Shown piece after piece: positions 1 through 6,378 of a stretch of 8,884 nucleotides of DNA. Source of the stretch: an uncultured Butyricicoccus sp. (GTDB lineage Bacteria; Bacillota; Clostridia; Oscillospirales; Butyricicoccaceae); assembly GCA_900544475.1 (NCBI GenBank), contig UQVU01000070.1, positions 1 to 8,884 on the forward strand, written 5' to 3'. Under the pieces are notes generated by a model. That model saw only the letters and a list, made by a program, of their open reading frames with translations, was not told the DNA's origin and searched no databases. Within the stretch, counting starts at the first letter, position 1. Each line of letters opens with the position of its first letter. A program made the position numbers and the translations under genes.

Positions 1-87
1 CCCGAACAGTTTGAAACGTGTCAGAGAATTGTGAGAAAGTATCAGCAGACGGTAAAGCAAATTCGCGCGCAGCTGAAGCAGCTTTGA
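1..87 (+). CDS. C-terminal end of a paralogue of the next gene (partial)
   Basis: Reading frame 1 is open from the window edge to TGA at 85-87 and encodes 28 residues beginning PEQFETCQRIVRKYQQ. These residues are identical to the last 28 residues of the gene at 110-979. At DNA level 85 of 87 bases match 893-979; the two differences are synonymous (AAG/AAA lysine, and TGA/TAA stop). This is therefore the tail of a tandem paralogue whose body lies upstream of the window. The gene at 110 starts 22 bases after this stop, so the two copies are probably co-transcribed. The function is unknown. The visible tail is a basic, helix-forming segment. Confidence 0.75.
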   Translation, partial: PEQFETCQRIVRKYQQTVKQIRAQLKQL

Positions 88-109
88 TGCAGCCGAGAGG
101 AGACCAGTC

Positions 110-979
110 ATGGATAAAAGAGAAAAGATGATTGAGACCATAGAAGATTATTTGCCGCGCTGTAGTTCGGTAAACAAGTGCTATACATACGGTAACATCC
201 CGATTGAGTTAATTAACAATGCCTGTATGTCATATGCAGGTTATGTCGATAGTTGGGATGTATTAGGTTTAACTGATGAAACAATCTTCGGAAGCGGCAA
301 GAGGGGATTCCTTTTCACGGAGGAAGGGTTTTATACCAATGACAACAAAGGACTGCACCAATATGGGTCATGTCTGACATATGCATCTCTGCCATCTTAC
401 AACGTTAATGCATTTAACGAGATGTTAGGTGAGCTCTATATGATCGAATGTAAGGATCTGGCAGACAGCGTACAGCAGACAGTAGATGATTTGCAGCAGA
501 CAATAGATGATTTACAGCGGGCATTTGATGAATATACGCAATCGGACAGCGCAGTACCAGAGAATGATGATGAACCGGAAGAATGCTCGCAGCCACTACT
601 TCCGGAGCAGAGCGAAGACGATGAGGAGACAATAGATCTTGATGACGCGAAAGAATATGTGAAGGAGATTTTACTCCAGACCGGCGATGTGATAGAATGT
701 GACGAAGATGAGCTTGATACATTTATCGAAGAAGCGAAGGCGCTGCTGAACTTAATGGAAGACTCCGACGGAGACTATGAACAGGCAATCGACGAGCTGC
801 TGGCAGATGAGGAGCATCCGAAGGAGATGGAGAGGGCCACGACAAAATGCCGGCAGGGACTGGAGCTGTACCTGCCTGATCTGGAGGATGAACCCGAACA
901 GTTTGAAACGTGTCAGAGAATTGTGAGAAAGTATCAGCAGACGGTAAAGCAAATTCGCGCGCAGCTGAAACAGCTTTAA
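110..979 (+). CDS. Uncharacterised acidic protein with FGSGKxGFLFTE motif and coiled coil
   Basis: Encodes 289 aa from an ATG with a good ribosome binding site (AGAGGAG, about 7 nt upstream). I do not recognise a characterised family. Residues about 25-80 form a compact domain with the string FGSGKRGFLFTEEGFY. It resembles a (D)xTxFGSxKxGxLFTxxGxY motif that I recall from uncharacterised bacterial proteins, often described as PH-like; that link is from memory. Residues about 115-143 are a heptad coiled coil (DDLQQTI-type repeats). Residues about 147-225 are extremely Asp/Glu-rich, and the C-terminus is basic and helical. There is no signal peptide or membrane segment, so it is probably cytoplasmic. 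The first half uses more AT-rich codons than the rest of the window, which may mean acquisition by transfer. It sits between a paralogue (1-87) and a membrane protein 26 bases downstream, suggesting an operon in which these proteins act together. Function unknown. Confidence 0.8.
   Translation: MDKREKMIETIEDYLPRCSSVNKCYTYGNIPIELINNACMSYAGYVDSWDVLGLTDETIFGSGKRGFLFTEEGFYTNDNKGLHQYGSCLTYASLPSYNVNAFNEMLGELYMIECKDLADSVQQTVDDLQQTIDDLQRAFDEYTQSDSAVPENDDEPEECSQPLLPEQSEDDEETIDLDDAKEYVKEILLQTGDVIECDEDELDTFIEEAKALLNLMEDSDGDYEQAIDELLADEEHPKEMERATTKCRQGLELYLPDLEDEPEQFETCQRIVRKYQQTVKQIRAQLKQL
470..532 (+). repeat. Three 21-bp in-frame tandem units encoding coiled-coil heptads
   Basis: Units at 470-490, 491-511 and 512-532 encode VQQTVDD, LQQTIDD and LQRAFDE. 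Units 1 and 2 differ at only three positions (GTA/TTG at the first codon and one base in the GTA/ATA codon), while unit 3 is more diverged. The hydrophobic residues at the first and fifth positions fit a coiled coil. The repeat lies inside the acidic protein gene and could expand or contract by slippage. Confidence 0.7.
893..979 (+). repeat. 87-bp direct repeat of window positions 1-87
   Basis: This 3' end of the gene matches positions 1-87 at 85 of 87 bases. Similarity stops right after the stop codon: the bases following 87 (TGCAGCC) and following 979 (CTGATTT) are unrelated. The left edge of the homology cannot be seen because the window begins inside it. Confidence 0.9.
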
Positions 980-1005
980 CTGATTTGTAAGGTGGCGGTG
1001 AAGTA

Positions 1006-2490
1006 ATGAAAGAAGACGCAAATACGAAAATGCTCTTTGAGAAGAAAAAACGCGGCGCAGAAACGGCGGGAACGGTATACGGCAACGTCAGTTCCGGCGC
1101 AACAGCCTATGGCGAAGAAAAGTTTCACGCGGCTCGCGGACATGGCTTTGCCGCCGAACGGGCGAATACGCTGTATGATAAATATACCGGACACGATGCG
1201 CGTATTCTTGGAGACGATAACGCAAAAAATGGCGCGGATCGTCTGGTTGACGGCGTAGAGATACAGTCGAAATACTGCAAGACCGGCGGCAAGTGCATAT
1301 CTGAGTGCTTTGAAGACGGTAAATTTCGTTATATGGGGTCTGACGGCAAACCGATGCAGATCGAGGTGCCGAGCGATAAATACGAAGCGGCTGTGCAGGC
1401 GATGCAGGAACGTATCCGCCGCGGGGAAGTGCCGGGAGTGAGCGACCCGAACGAGGCAAAGCAGATTGTCCGCAAGGGGCACTTTACCTATGAGCAGGCT
1501 AAGAATATCGCAAAAGCCGGGACGGTGGAGTCGCTGACATATGATGCGGCGAACGGCATGATTATCGCCTCGTCCGCGTTTGGCGTTACTGCGGTCCTGA
1601 CTTTTGCAGCATCCGTCTGGAACGGTGATGTACCGGAGGTTGCATTGAAGCAGGCGGCATACAGCGGACTGAAGGTCGGCGGCATTTCGTTTGTAACGGC
1701 GGTGTTTGCCGGACAGCTTTCCAAGGCCGGACTCAACAGTCTGCTGGTTGGCGGCAGCGAGGCAGTCGTTCGCGTTATGGGACCAAAGACCTCTGCTCTG
1801 CTGGTCAATGCGTTCCGACAGGGTAAAAACATTTACGGGGCGGCTGCGATGAAAAGTGCATCCAAGCTGCTGCGCGGCAATATTATTACCGGCTCGGCGT
1901 CGGTTGTTATCTTATCGGCCGGCGATGTAGTCAACATTTTTCGCGGACGTATCTCGGGAAAACAGCTCTTCAAAAACGTGGCGAATACGGCGTCCTCGGT
2001 TGCCGGAGGTACAGCGGGATGGGTTGGCGGCGCAGCAGCCGGCGCGGCAATAGGTTCCGCAGTTCCGATTATCGGCACTGCAATCGGCGGCGTGATTGGC
2101 GGCTTTGCCGGCGCGTTCGGCGGCGGTACATTGGCCGGGAAAGCCTCATCCGCCGTGCTGGATCATTTCATCGAGGACGATGCAGAGGCTATGTGCCGCA
2201 TCATCGAGCGGGAGTTGCTTGCGCTGACCGAAGAACATCTGGTGACGCAGAGGGAGATAACGACTATCGTAGAACGACTCAGCAAGACGCTGACAGAAAA
2301 AAACCTCAAGGATATGTACGCAAGCAGCGATAGAAAGGCTTACGCGAGGAAACTGCTTCTGCCGCTGTTCAGGACTGTTGAGAAAGAACGGAAGCCGGTT
2401 CATATTCCCGGTGCCAAGCTCTGGCAGCGCAGCATGGAACTTGTTCTGGAACAGTTAAATCGGAAACCGCAGCTTGACGTATTACCGTGA
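1006..2490 (+). CDS. Uncharacterised glycine-zipper membrane protein with nuclease-like N-terminal motif
   Basis: Encodes 494 aa. The ATG has an AAGGTGG ribosome binding site about 10 nt upstream, and lies 26 bases after the acidic gene. I recognise the overall pattern only as a widespread family without a known role. Residues 1-45 are low-complexity and basic. Residues 45-90 hold GHGFAAE (E51), then GDDN, GAD (D78) and VEIQSKY (E85, Q87, K89). That arrangement of helix Glu, Asp and E/QxK resembles the PD-(D/E)xK/Mrr nuclease core; this is my inference. Hydrophobic segments follow at about 184-204, 222-239 and 293-312. Then comes a Gly/Ala-rich hairpin at about 332-380, typical of glycine zippers that pack or oligomerise in membranes. 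The C-terminus (about 388-494) is charged and helical, with FIEDDAEAM at its start. No signal peptide is visible. It could be a membrane-linked nuclease effector, or a structural membrane protein whose N-terminal motif is coincidental. Confident as a gene; role unknown. Confidence 0.85.
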   Translation: MKEDANTKMLFEKKKRGAETAGTVYGNVSSGATAYGEEKFHAARGHGFAAERANTLYDKYTGHDARILGDDNAKNGADRLVDGVEIQSKYCKTGGKCISECFEDGKFRYMGSDGKPMQIEVPSDKYEAAVQAMQERIRRGEVPGVSDPNEAKQIVRKGHFTYEQAKNIAKAGTVESLTYDAANGMIIASSAFGVTAVLTFAASVWNGDVPEVALKQAAYSGLKVGGISFVTAVFAGQLSKAGLNSLLVGGSEAVVRVMGPKTSALLVNAFRQGKNIYGAAAMKSASKLLRGNIITGSASVVILSAGDVVNIFRGRISGKQLFKNVANTASSVAGGTAGWVGGAAAGAAIGSAVPIIGTAIGGVIGGFAGAFGGGTLAGKASSAVLDHFIEDDAEAMCRIIERELLALTEEHLVTQREITTIVERLSKTLTEKNLKDMYASSDRKAYARKLLLPLFRTVEKERKPVHIPGAKLWQRSMELVLEQLNRKPQLDVLP

Positions 2491-2590
2491 AATCGCAACA
2501 AAGTCAGGGCACGAAATTTCCGCAAAGCGCCGCAGCTTTCATTGTGCGGTGTTGCCTTAAATATGCTGCCGGACAGCAACGTTGAATATT

Positions 2591-2626
2591 AACAAAAAAA
2601 CCGCACCCGTTATCAGGTGCGGTTTT
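2591..2626. terminator. Bidirectional intrinsic terminator between convergent units
   Basis: A perfect stem CCGCACC (2601-2607) / GGTGCGG (2616-2622) with an 8-nt loop is extended by A/T pairs (2597-2600 with 2623-2626). Read on the minus strand, the stem is followed by a run of seven T, so it should end the iolI/lipoprotein transcript about 100 nt past the lipoprotein stop. Read on the plus strand it is followed by only four T, so it should end the accessory operon less efficiently. A second, weaker hairpin (TGCACA/TGTGCA, 2697-2713) lies closer to the lipoprotein gene. Confidence 0.8.
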
Positions 2627-2723
2627 GAACTTTGGAGCGACAGAAAAAGAAAGATAGAAGTGAGAAGAGAGAAAAGAGAAAAGAAAGGATTTTATTTGCA
2701 CATCAGGTGTGCATTTCGGCTCA

Positions 2724-3737
2724 TCAGCCGTTCATCTGCTGGTCGAGGGTCTTCATGTAATCCTCGGCGGTGTCCTTGTCGATGACCTTGGTGCCGCAGT
2801 CAACGAAGCTGTCCACCTTTTCGCCGTTCAGATGTGCCACAACGGTCTTAACCGCCTGATAACCCTGGTCGTAGCCGCTCTGGGCAACGGTCATGGTTTC
2901 GCCGCCGTCCAGAATGGACTGCGCTGCGGTCAGGTTGCCGTCAAAGCCGATGAAGATGGTGTTGGCGTAGGTCGGGTGGTTTGCCGCCGCGCGGGCCGCT
3001 GCGATAGCACAGTCATCGTTGTGGCAGGCGATGATGGCGATGCCCTCCGGGTGGCTCTGCATGATGCCCTCCATGCAGAGGGTCGCCTTGTCGGCTACGG
3101 CGTCCGCGTACTGCACCTCGTCCGCGAGGAACGTTCCGCCCGCACCGTCAATGCCCTCCTGGAAACCGGTGCGGCGTGCATCGGCGGTGGAGTCGCCCTG
3201 AACACCCGCAATATAAGCTGCTTCGATCTTATCCCAGCCTGCTGCCTTCGCCGCCTCGACAGCCTTTTCGCCGCCGCTTGCCGCTGCATCCTTCTGGCCG
3301 ATGCCGATGAACGAAATCTTCTCCGGTGCATTAAAGTCCGTGTCGATTGCGAAGATGGGCATATCCGTGCCGCTTACCAGCGTGGAAGCCATGTCGCCCT
3401 GAAGCGGCGCGATGATCATGGCGTCGTACTTGTTCGCGTGCAGGTCGGTTTCGATCATGTTCTGCTGCTCGTCATAGGCGGTTTCCGAGGTCGCGCCCTT
3501 CATGTCGAGCACCGCGCCGGTCTCCTCGGCGGCTTTCTTCGCGCCTGCGATCATGTACTGGGTGTACTCGTTCGAGGTGGTCTTGAAAACGATGGAAATG
3601 TTGTAATTGCCATCGCCGCCCTCGGCCTGAGAGCCGGTGTCGCTGGTGGAACCGGAGGACGAGCCGCAGCCGGTGAGCGCAGCGGCGAGAAGTGCGGAGG
3701 ATACAAACAGGGCGCCGATTTTCTTCAGATAACTCAT
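2724..3737 (-). CDS. Sugar/polyol ABC transporter substrate-binding lipoprotein (RbsB-type)
   Basis: Encodes 337 aa. A signal peptide with a basic N-terminus (MSYLKK) and hydrophobic core ends in the lipobox LTGC (C24). After cleavage and lipidation it would be anchored outside the cell membrane. A Gly/Ser/Asp linker follows (25-45). The rest is a type 1 periplasmic-binding-protein fold of the ribose/galactose/inositol group. Positions matching ligand contacts in that group are D132 (AIDTD), R188-R189 (DARRTGF), N240-D241 (CHNDD), D266 (GFDG) and Q286 (AQSGYDQG). It should capture a monosaccharide or cyclitol for an ABC importer. The ATG has an AAGGAG site 9 nt upstream and overlaps the stop of a 22-codon ORF (ATGA). 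iolI lies directly upstream on the same strand, so an inositol isomer is the favoured substrate by context. The ATPase at 7656 belongs to the matching importer class but lies in a separate divergent unit. Confidence 0.92.
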   Translation of the reverse strand: MSYLKKIGALFVSSALLAAALTGCGSSSGSTSDTGSQAEGGDGNYNISIVFKTTSNEYTQYMIAGAKKAAEETGAVLDMKGATSETAYDEQQNMIETDLHANKYDAMIIAPLQGDMASTLVSGTDMPIFAIDTDFNAPEKISFIGIGQKDAAASGGEKAVEAAKAAGWDKIEAAYIAGVQGDSTADARRTGFQEGIDGAGGTFLADEVQYADAVADKATLCMEGIMQSHPEGIAIIACHNDDCAIAAARAAANHPTYANTIFIGFDGNLTAAQSILDGGETMTVAQSGYDQGYQAVKTVVAHLNGEKVDSFVDCGTKVIDKDTAEDYMKTLDQQMNG

Positions 3738-3802
3738 GGTATAAATCTCCTTTTTACATCTCTGAGCCAGAAATTATTGCTCAATACGGGGACTTTGCTC
3801 AT
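3734..3802 (-). CDS. Possible 22-aa leader peptide ORF coupled to the binding-protein gene
   Basis: On the minus strand, an ATG at 3802-3800 is preceded by a strong AAGGAG (3816-3811) at 8-nt spacing. It opens a frame of 22 codons (starting MSKVPVLSNNFW, ending RRFIP). Its TGA overlaps the ATG of the lipoprotein gene as ATGA. The ribosome binding site of the lipoprotein gene lies within its last codons. This layout would permit translational coupling or leader-peptide control. It is too short to judge by composition, and I recognise no homologue. It may instead be a chance ORF in a 5' untranslated region. Confidence 0.4.
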   Translation of the reverse strand: MSKVPVLSNNFWLRDVKRRFIP

Positions 3803-3880
3803 AATAAATTCTCCTTTACAGATCAAAAAATGTGACAAATGCTGGGGAATATGCTGTGAGATACTGCTGATTTTACGATA

Positions 3881-4756
3881 TTAGAACTGTGCGTATTTTT
3901 CAACGTGTGCGCGGGTAACTTCCGCAGACTTCTTTACGTTCTCCTCCTGCGACATCTCATAGTATGCCGGACGGAAAATCTCGATGGTGCAGCAGTCGCC
4001 GTCAAAGCCGATTTTCTTGAGGGTGTCGGCGTAGCGTGCGTGCGGCAGGCAGTCGCCCTCGGCGTCCGGCCACATGCGCTTCTCGTCGTTGTTGTAGTAA
4101 GCGCCGCAGGGCAGGTCCTCGGTGCCGTTGAGGTGCCATACAAAAATCTTCTTGCCGTCCGCCTTTTCGAGGGTGTCCCAGCCGGAACCCATCGCGTAGA
4201 AGTGGTACTGGTCGAGGGTGACGCCGACATACGGGCTGTCGACGGCCTCGACGATGGCGTAAGCGTCCTCGAAGCGGTTGATGGTCATGGACGGCTCGCC
4301 GCAGAATTCGAGGCTCAGGCGGATGCCGTGCGGCTCGCACTTCTTGACCATCTCTTTCAGAACGACGACTGCGTCCTCGCGGATTTCCTTGCGGGTCGGG
4401 GTCAGGCCGCGCTCCTTCATGTCCTTGCTCGGAACAACGACGATCATCTTGCAGCCGAGGATGTCGCAGCGGCGGATGATTTCGTCCAGCTCCGCCATGA
4501 CGGCGTCCTTCTCCTCCTGCGTCTGCTTCATGTTGAAGAAGCACAGCGCGTTGTAGGACAGCATCTTGAGGTGGTGGCTCTGGAACCATGCGCCCATCTC
4601 CTCGAGGGTGATCTTGCCGGCTTCCAGATCGCGGTTCAGGCACTCCGACTGAATGTCGATGAAGTCGAAGCCGTACTTCTCGCACAGCTCGAGGTCCATC
4701 ATGACGCTGTGGTTCTTGCAGAAACGGTCGTTTGCTTCGTTGAATCCGAGTTTCAT
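3881..4756 (-). CDS. iolI: Inosose isomerase (2-keto-myo-inositol isomerase)
   Basis: Encodes 291 aa from the ATG at 4756, chosen because AAGGAG lies 9 nt upstream and because the product then begins MKLGFNEA, like Bacillus subtilis IolI. The open frame extends 37 codons further, but that part is unlike the family and overlaps the promoter. It is a xylose-isomerase-like TIM barrel. It parallels IolI as I remember it across the whole length: LDLELCEK-type N-terminus, LxYNALxFFN, EFxGxP, DxxHFxAMGS, ADGKKIF, TEDxP, RxWP and FRPxYY. The metal ligands are visible as E150, D182, H208 and E259, with H185 nearby. IolI converts scyllo-inosose to 1-keto-D-chiro-inositol and back, linking chiro- and myo-inositol breakdown in the cytoplasm. 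It is the first gene of a unit with the lipoprotein gene, 78 bases before the small leader ORF. A related cyclitol or sugar epimerase is the main alternative. Confidence 0.87.
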   Translation of the reverse strand: MKLGFNEANDRFCKNHSVMMDLELCEKYGFDFIDIQSECLNRDLEAGKITLEEMGAWFQSHHLKMLSYNALCFFNMKQTQEEKDAVMAELDEIIRRCDILGCKMIVVVPSKDMKERGLTPTRKEIREDAVVVLKEMVKKCEPHGIRLSLEFCGEPSMTINRFEDAYAIVEAVDSPYVGVTLDQYHFYAMGSGWDTLEKADGKKIFVWHLNGTEDLPCGAYYNNDEKRMWPDAEGDCLPHARYADTLKKIGFDGDCCTIEIFRPAYYEMSQEENVKKSAEVTRAHVEKYAQF

Positions 4757-4838
4757 AGTAAATTTCTCCTTTGCATTTTCGCGGTGAACGCCTGTATGAA
4801 AACCTCTTCCGGAAGGTTGCTTTCCTCTTGACGCATTC

Positions 4839-4867
4839 AGCATATCACACCGCTTTTTCGGTTGCAA
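4839..4867 (-). promoter_or_regulatory. Probable sigma-A promoter of the iolI unit
   Basis: On the minus strand, TTGCAA (4867-4862) and TATGCT (4844-4839) are separated by 17 bases, with TGA directly before the -10 forming an extended TGn element. Transcription would begin near 4832, giving a leader of about 75 nt before iolI. One copy of the 13-bp repeat lies just upstream of the -35. Confidence 0.55.
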
Positions 4868-4875
4868 TAGCTCGG

Positions 4876-4888
4876 GCGCACTATCATT
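4876..4888. promoter_or_regulatory. 13-bp direct repeat GCGCACTATCATT, copy 1 (candidate operator)
   Basis: An exact 13-bp match to 4957-4969, 81 bp away, in the intergenic region between iolI and the divergent LacI-type regulator. It abuts the -35 side of the iolI promoter. An exact repeat of this length in a short intergenic region suggests a protein-binding site, most simply for the adjacent regulator. Confidence 0.5.
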
Positions 4889-4956
4889 TCTTCGTGTAGT
4901 TTATCGTGAATAGTAACAAGAGAACACGGAGATACTTTGGAGAAACAGCACAAAAA

Positions 4957-4969
4957 GCGCACTATCATT
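4957..4969. promoter_or_regulatory. 13-bp direct repeat GCGCACTATCATT, copy 2 (candidate operator)
   Basis: Second exact copy of the 13-bp repeat, about 110 bp upstream of the regulator start codon. The 81-bp separation would allow looping between two bound dimers, as in other LacI-family systems; this is inference. Confidence 0.5.
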
Positions 4970-5004
4970 GTAACGCTGCGCTCGTGCATCACAACATTTT
5001 CGTG

Positions 5005-5019
5005 CAGATGTAACATCTG
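5005..5019. promoter_or_regulatory. Perfect palindrome CAGATG-TAA-CATCTG (candidate operator)
   Basis: Six-base arms around a 3-base centre, about 22 bases upstream of the AT-rich -10-like element (TATTAT at 5041-5046) of the downstream regulator. It would overlap the -35 region, so bound repressor could block the regulator's own transcription. I found no good -35 hexamer at the right distance, so the promoter itself is only tentative. Confidence 0.4.
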
Positions 5020-5078
5020 GCGCAGGGAGAGAATATGTGATATTATATAAATAAAGAAAGCACGAAGGGGTGAAGCGT

Positions 5079-6101
5079 ATGGTAACGATGCAGCAGATCG
5101 CAGACCGGTGCGGGGTGTCACGCGGCACGGTGGACCGCGCCCTGCATCATAAAGAGGGCGTGCGCGAGGAGGTTGCGGAGCGCATTCGAGCCACGGCGCG
5201 AGAAATGGGCTATATCTCGAACCGGCTGGTCATGCAGCAGACGCGGCAGTGGAAAATCGGCGTGGTGCTGCATTCGGGGCATTCGCCCTTCGTGCAGATG
5301 CTGTGCGAGCTGTTCAGCAGCTTTTCCGAGCGGGAGCTTATCCCGAATATCACGGTCATCGTGCGCGTTATGCAGGACATGGATGTGCAGCACCAGCTGA
5401 CGCTCATCGACGAGTTGGTAACGACCGAACACATCGACGGACTGGCGCTCATGCCGCTCGCGAACACGCTCGTGCGCGACAAGATAAACACACTCAGCGA
5501 GCAGCAGGGCATCCCTGTCGTGACGTTCAACACGGACATCACGGACGCGAACCGCCTCGCCTATGTCGGCGCGGACAACATCGCGGCCGGACGCGCGGCG
5601 GCAGCGCTGCTCGGCATGGTCATGCAGGGTCGCGGCAGCGTGCTGCCGATTCTGGGACAGCGCAGCGGTCACTATGCCGACTCGCAGCGATACACCGGAT
5701 TTCTGAACGAAATGGCGGAAAATTTCCCCGGTATCCGCATTCTGCATCCGGAATGCTCGTTTCTGGACGAAAACCTCGCGGAGCGCATCGCCTCCCGCGC
5801 CATTCACTCGGACGAGGAAGTGAACGGCTTCTACCTGACCTCCGCCGGACGCGAGGGCGTGTACCGCGCCGTGAACGCGGCGGAAAACCGCGAGAAGATA
5901 CATATCGTCGTGCACGACATCACCGAGGGCAACGTCAGAATGGTCAAGCAGGGGACGGTCGATTTCATCATCGGGCAGGACGTCAAGACGCAGGGAACCC
6001 TGCCGATCCGTCTGCTGTACGATTACCTCGAACGCCATCAGTTCCCGAAAGAGCGCATGAACATTACGGATATTACGATTAAATTCCGCTGCAATGTGTA
6101 A
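5079..6101 (+). CDS. LacI-family transcriptional regulator, divergent from iolI
   Basis: Encodes 340 aa. I chose the ATG at 5079 because AAGGGG lies 8 nt upstream and the family normally starts within a few residues of VTxxxIA. A GTG at 5070 in frame would overlap that ribosome binding site. Residues 1-50 form the LacI-type helix-turn-helix (MQQIADRCGVSRGTVDRAL) with a hinge segment after ISNRL. The TVDR recognition-helix variant, with Asp where LacI has Ser, is common in regulators whose sensor domain resembles RbsB-type binding proteins. Residues about 58-340 are that sensor domain (LALMPLAN, VVTFNTDI, YVGADNIAAG, IGQD). It probably represses iolI and the lipoprotein gene, and itself, until an inositol-related effector binds. 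Evidence for the target is only position and the repeats in the shared intergenic region. Confidence 0.88.
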   Translation: MVTMQQIADRCGVSRGTVDRALHHKEGVREEVAERIRATAREMGYISNRLVMQQTRQWKIGVVLHSGHSPFVQMLCELFSSFSERELIPNITVIVRVMQDMDVQHQLTLIDELVTTEHIDGLALMPLANTLVRDKINTLSEQQGIPVVTFNTDITDANRLAYVGADNIAAGRAAAALLGMVMQGRGSVLPILGQRSGHYADSQRYTGFLNEMAENFPGIRILHPECSFLDENLAERIASRAIHSDEEVNGFYLTSAGREGVYRAVNAAENREKIHIVVHDITEGNVRMVKQGTVDFIIGQDVKTQGTLPIRLLYDYLERHQFPKERMNITDITIKFRCNV

Positions 6102-6120
6102 AACGGAATAAGACACGTCA

Positions 6121-6161
6121 CTCCCGGTTCGGGCGAAAGCGTCTGAGCCGGGAGGTTTTTT
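6121..6161 (+). terminator. Strong intrinsic terminator after the first regulator
   Basis: Ten-base-pair stem CTCCCGGTTC / GAGCCGGGAG (6121-6130 with 6145-6154, one G-U pair) followed by six T (6156-6161). The loop contains GCGAAAGC, which can close as a GNRA tetraloop. It lies 20 bases after the regulator stop and separates it from the next unit. The following stretch to 6293 shows no gene or clear signal. Confidence 0.88.
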
Positions 6162-6293
6162 GTGGCCGGGCGGCTGTCAGTTCCGCCGGGGCGGATTTGT
6201 GGGATATGTACACCTCGTTGGGAAAAATGCACGAAACCGGACGGGCAGGTTTTATGCAGGCTGCCAAAGTTCAAAAATAAATAAAAAAGGCTG

Positions 6294-6322
6294 TTGACAT
6301 TCCCGGAGAAATCCGCTATATT
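6294..6322 (+). promoter_or_regulatory. Near-consensus sigma-A promoter of the second regulator
   Basis: TTGACA (6294-6299), 17-base spacer, TATATT (6317-6322). An AT-rich stretch upstream (6271-6289) could act as an UP-type element. Transcription should start near 6329, about 140 nt before the regulator's start codon, so the three operator-like repeats lie just inside the transcribed leader. Confidence 0.8.
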
Positions 6323-6336
6323 AGCATCACAAAGAA

Positions 6337-6356
6337 AAGCGAGCACGAGCTCGTAA
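6337..6356. promoter_or_regulatory. Operator-like element 1 (GCGAGC-ACGA-GCTCGT)
   Basis: First of three repeats downstream of the promoter. The core CGAGC-ACGA-GCTCG is an inverted repeat with 4-base centre, and the right arm GCTCGTAA is identical to the arms of the elements at 7551 and 7591. It starts at about +8. Likely a LacI-family dimer site, probably for the adjacent regulator. Confidence 0.65.
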
Positions 6357-6357
6357 A

Positions 6358-6377
6358 CGACGAGCACGAGCCGCTTG
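6358..6377. promoter_or_regulatory. Operator-like element 2 (ACGAGC-ACGA-GC, degenerate right arm)
   Basis: Second repeat, exactly 21 bases after the first, measured on CGAGCACGAGC (6340, 6361). The left arm and centre are conserved, but the right arm reads GCCGCTTG instead of GCTCGTAA, so it is likely a weaker site. Confidence 0.55.
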
Positions 6378-6378
6378 A

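Noticed and set aside
2709..3884. Long plus-strand open frame (391 codons) opposite the lipoprotein gene
   Set aside because: It is antisense to a clear binding-protein gene with lipobox and conserved ligand residues; its product (many Val/Gly/Arg repeats) looks like no family, and long antisense frames are expected in GC-rich codon usage.
3905..4831. Plus-strand open frame (308 codons) opposite iolI
   Set aside because: iolI on the other strand matches a known family over its full length with all metal ligands; the antisense product is low-complexity Val/Ala/Leu/Asp-rich.
4757..4867. N-terminal extension of iolI by 37 codons
   Set aside because: The extension lacks family similarity, runs through the candidate promoter, and the internal ATG at 4756 has a well-spaced AAGGAG and gives the family's usual start.
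4980..4987. GCTCGTGC as an extra half-site of the five-copy operator family near the first regulator
   Set aside because: Only the central 8 bases match; the flanking arm positions do not, so it is not distinguishable from chance.
5118..6116. Minus-strand open frame (332 codons) opposite the first LacI-type regulator
   Set aside because: Shadow of a complete regulator gene; the product is Arg/His/Val-rich without recognisable domains.
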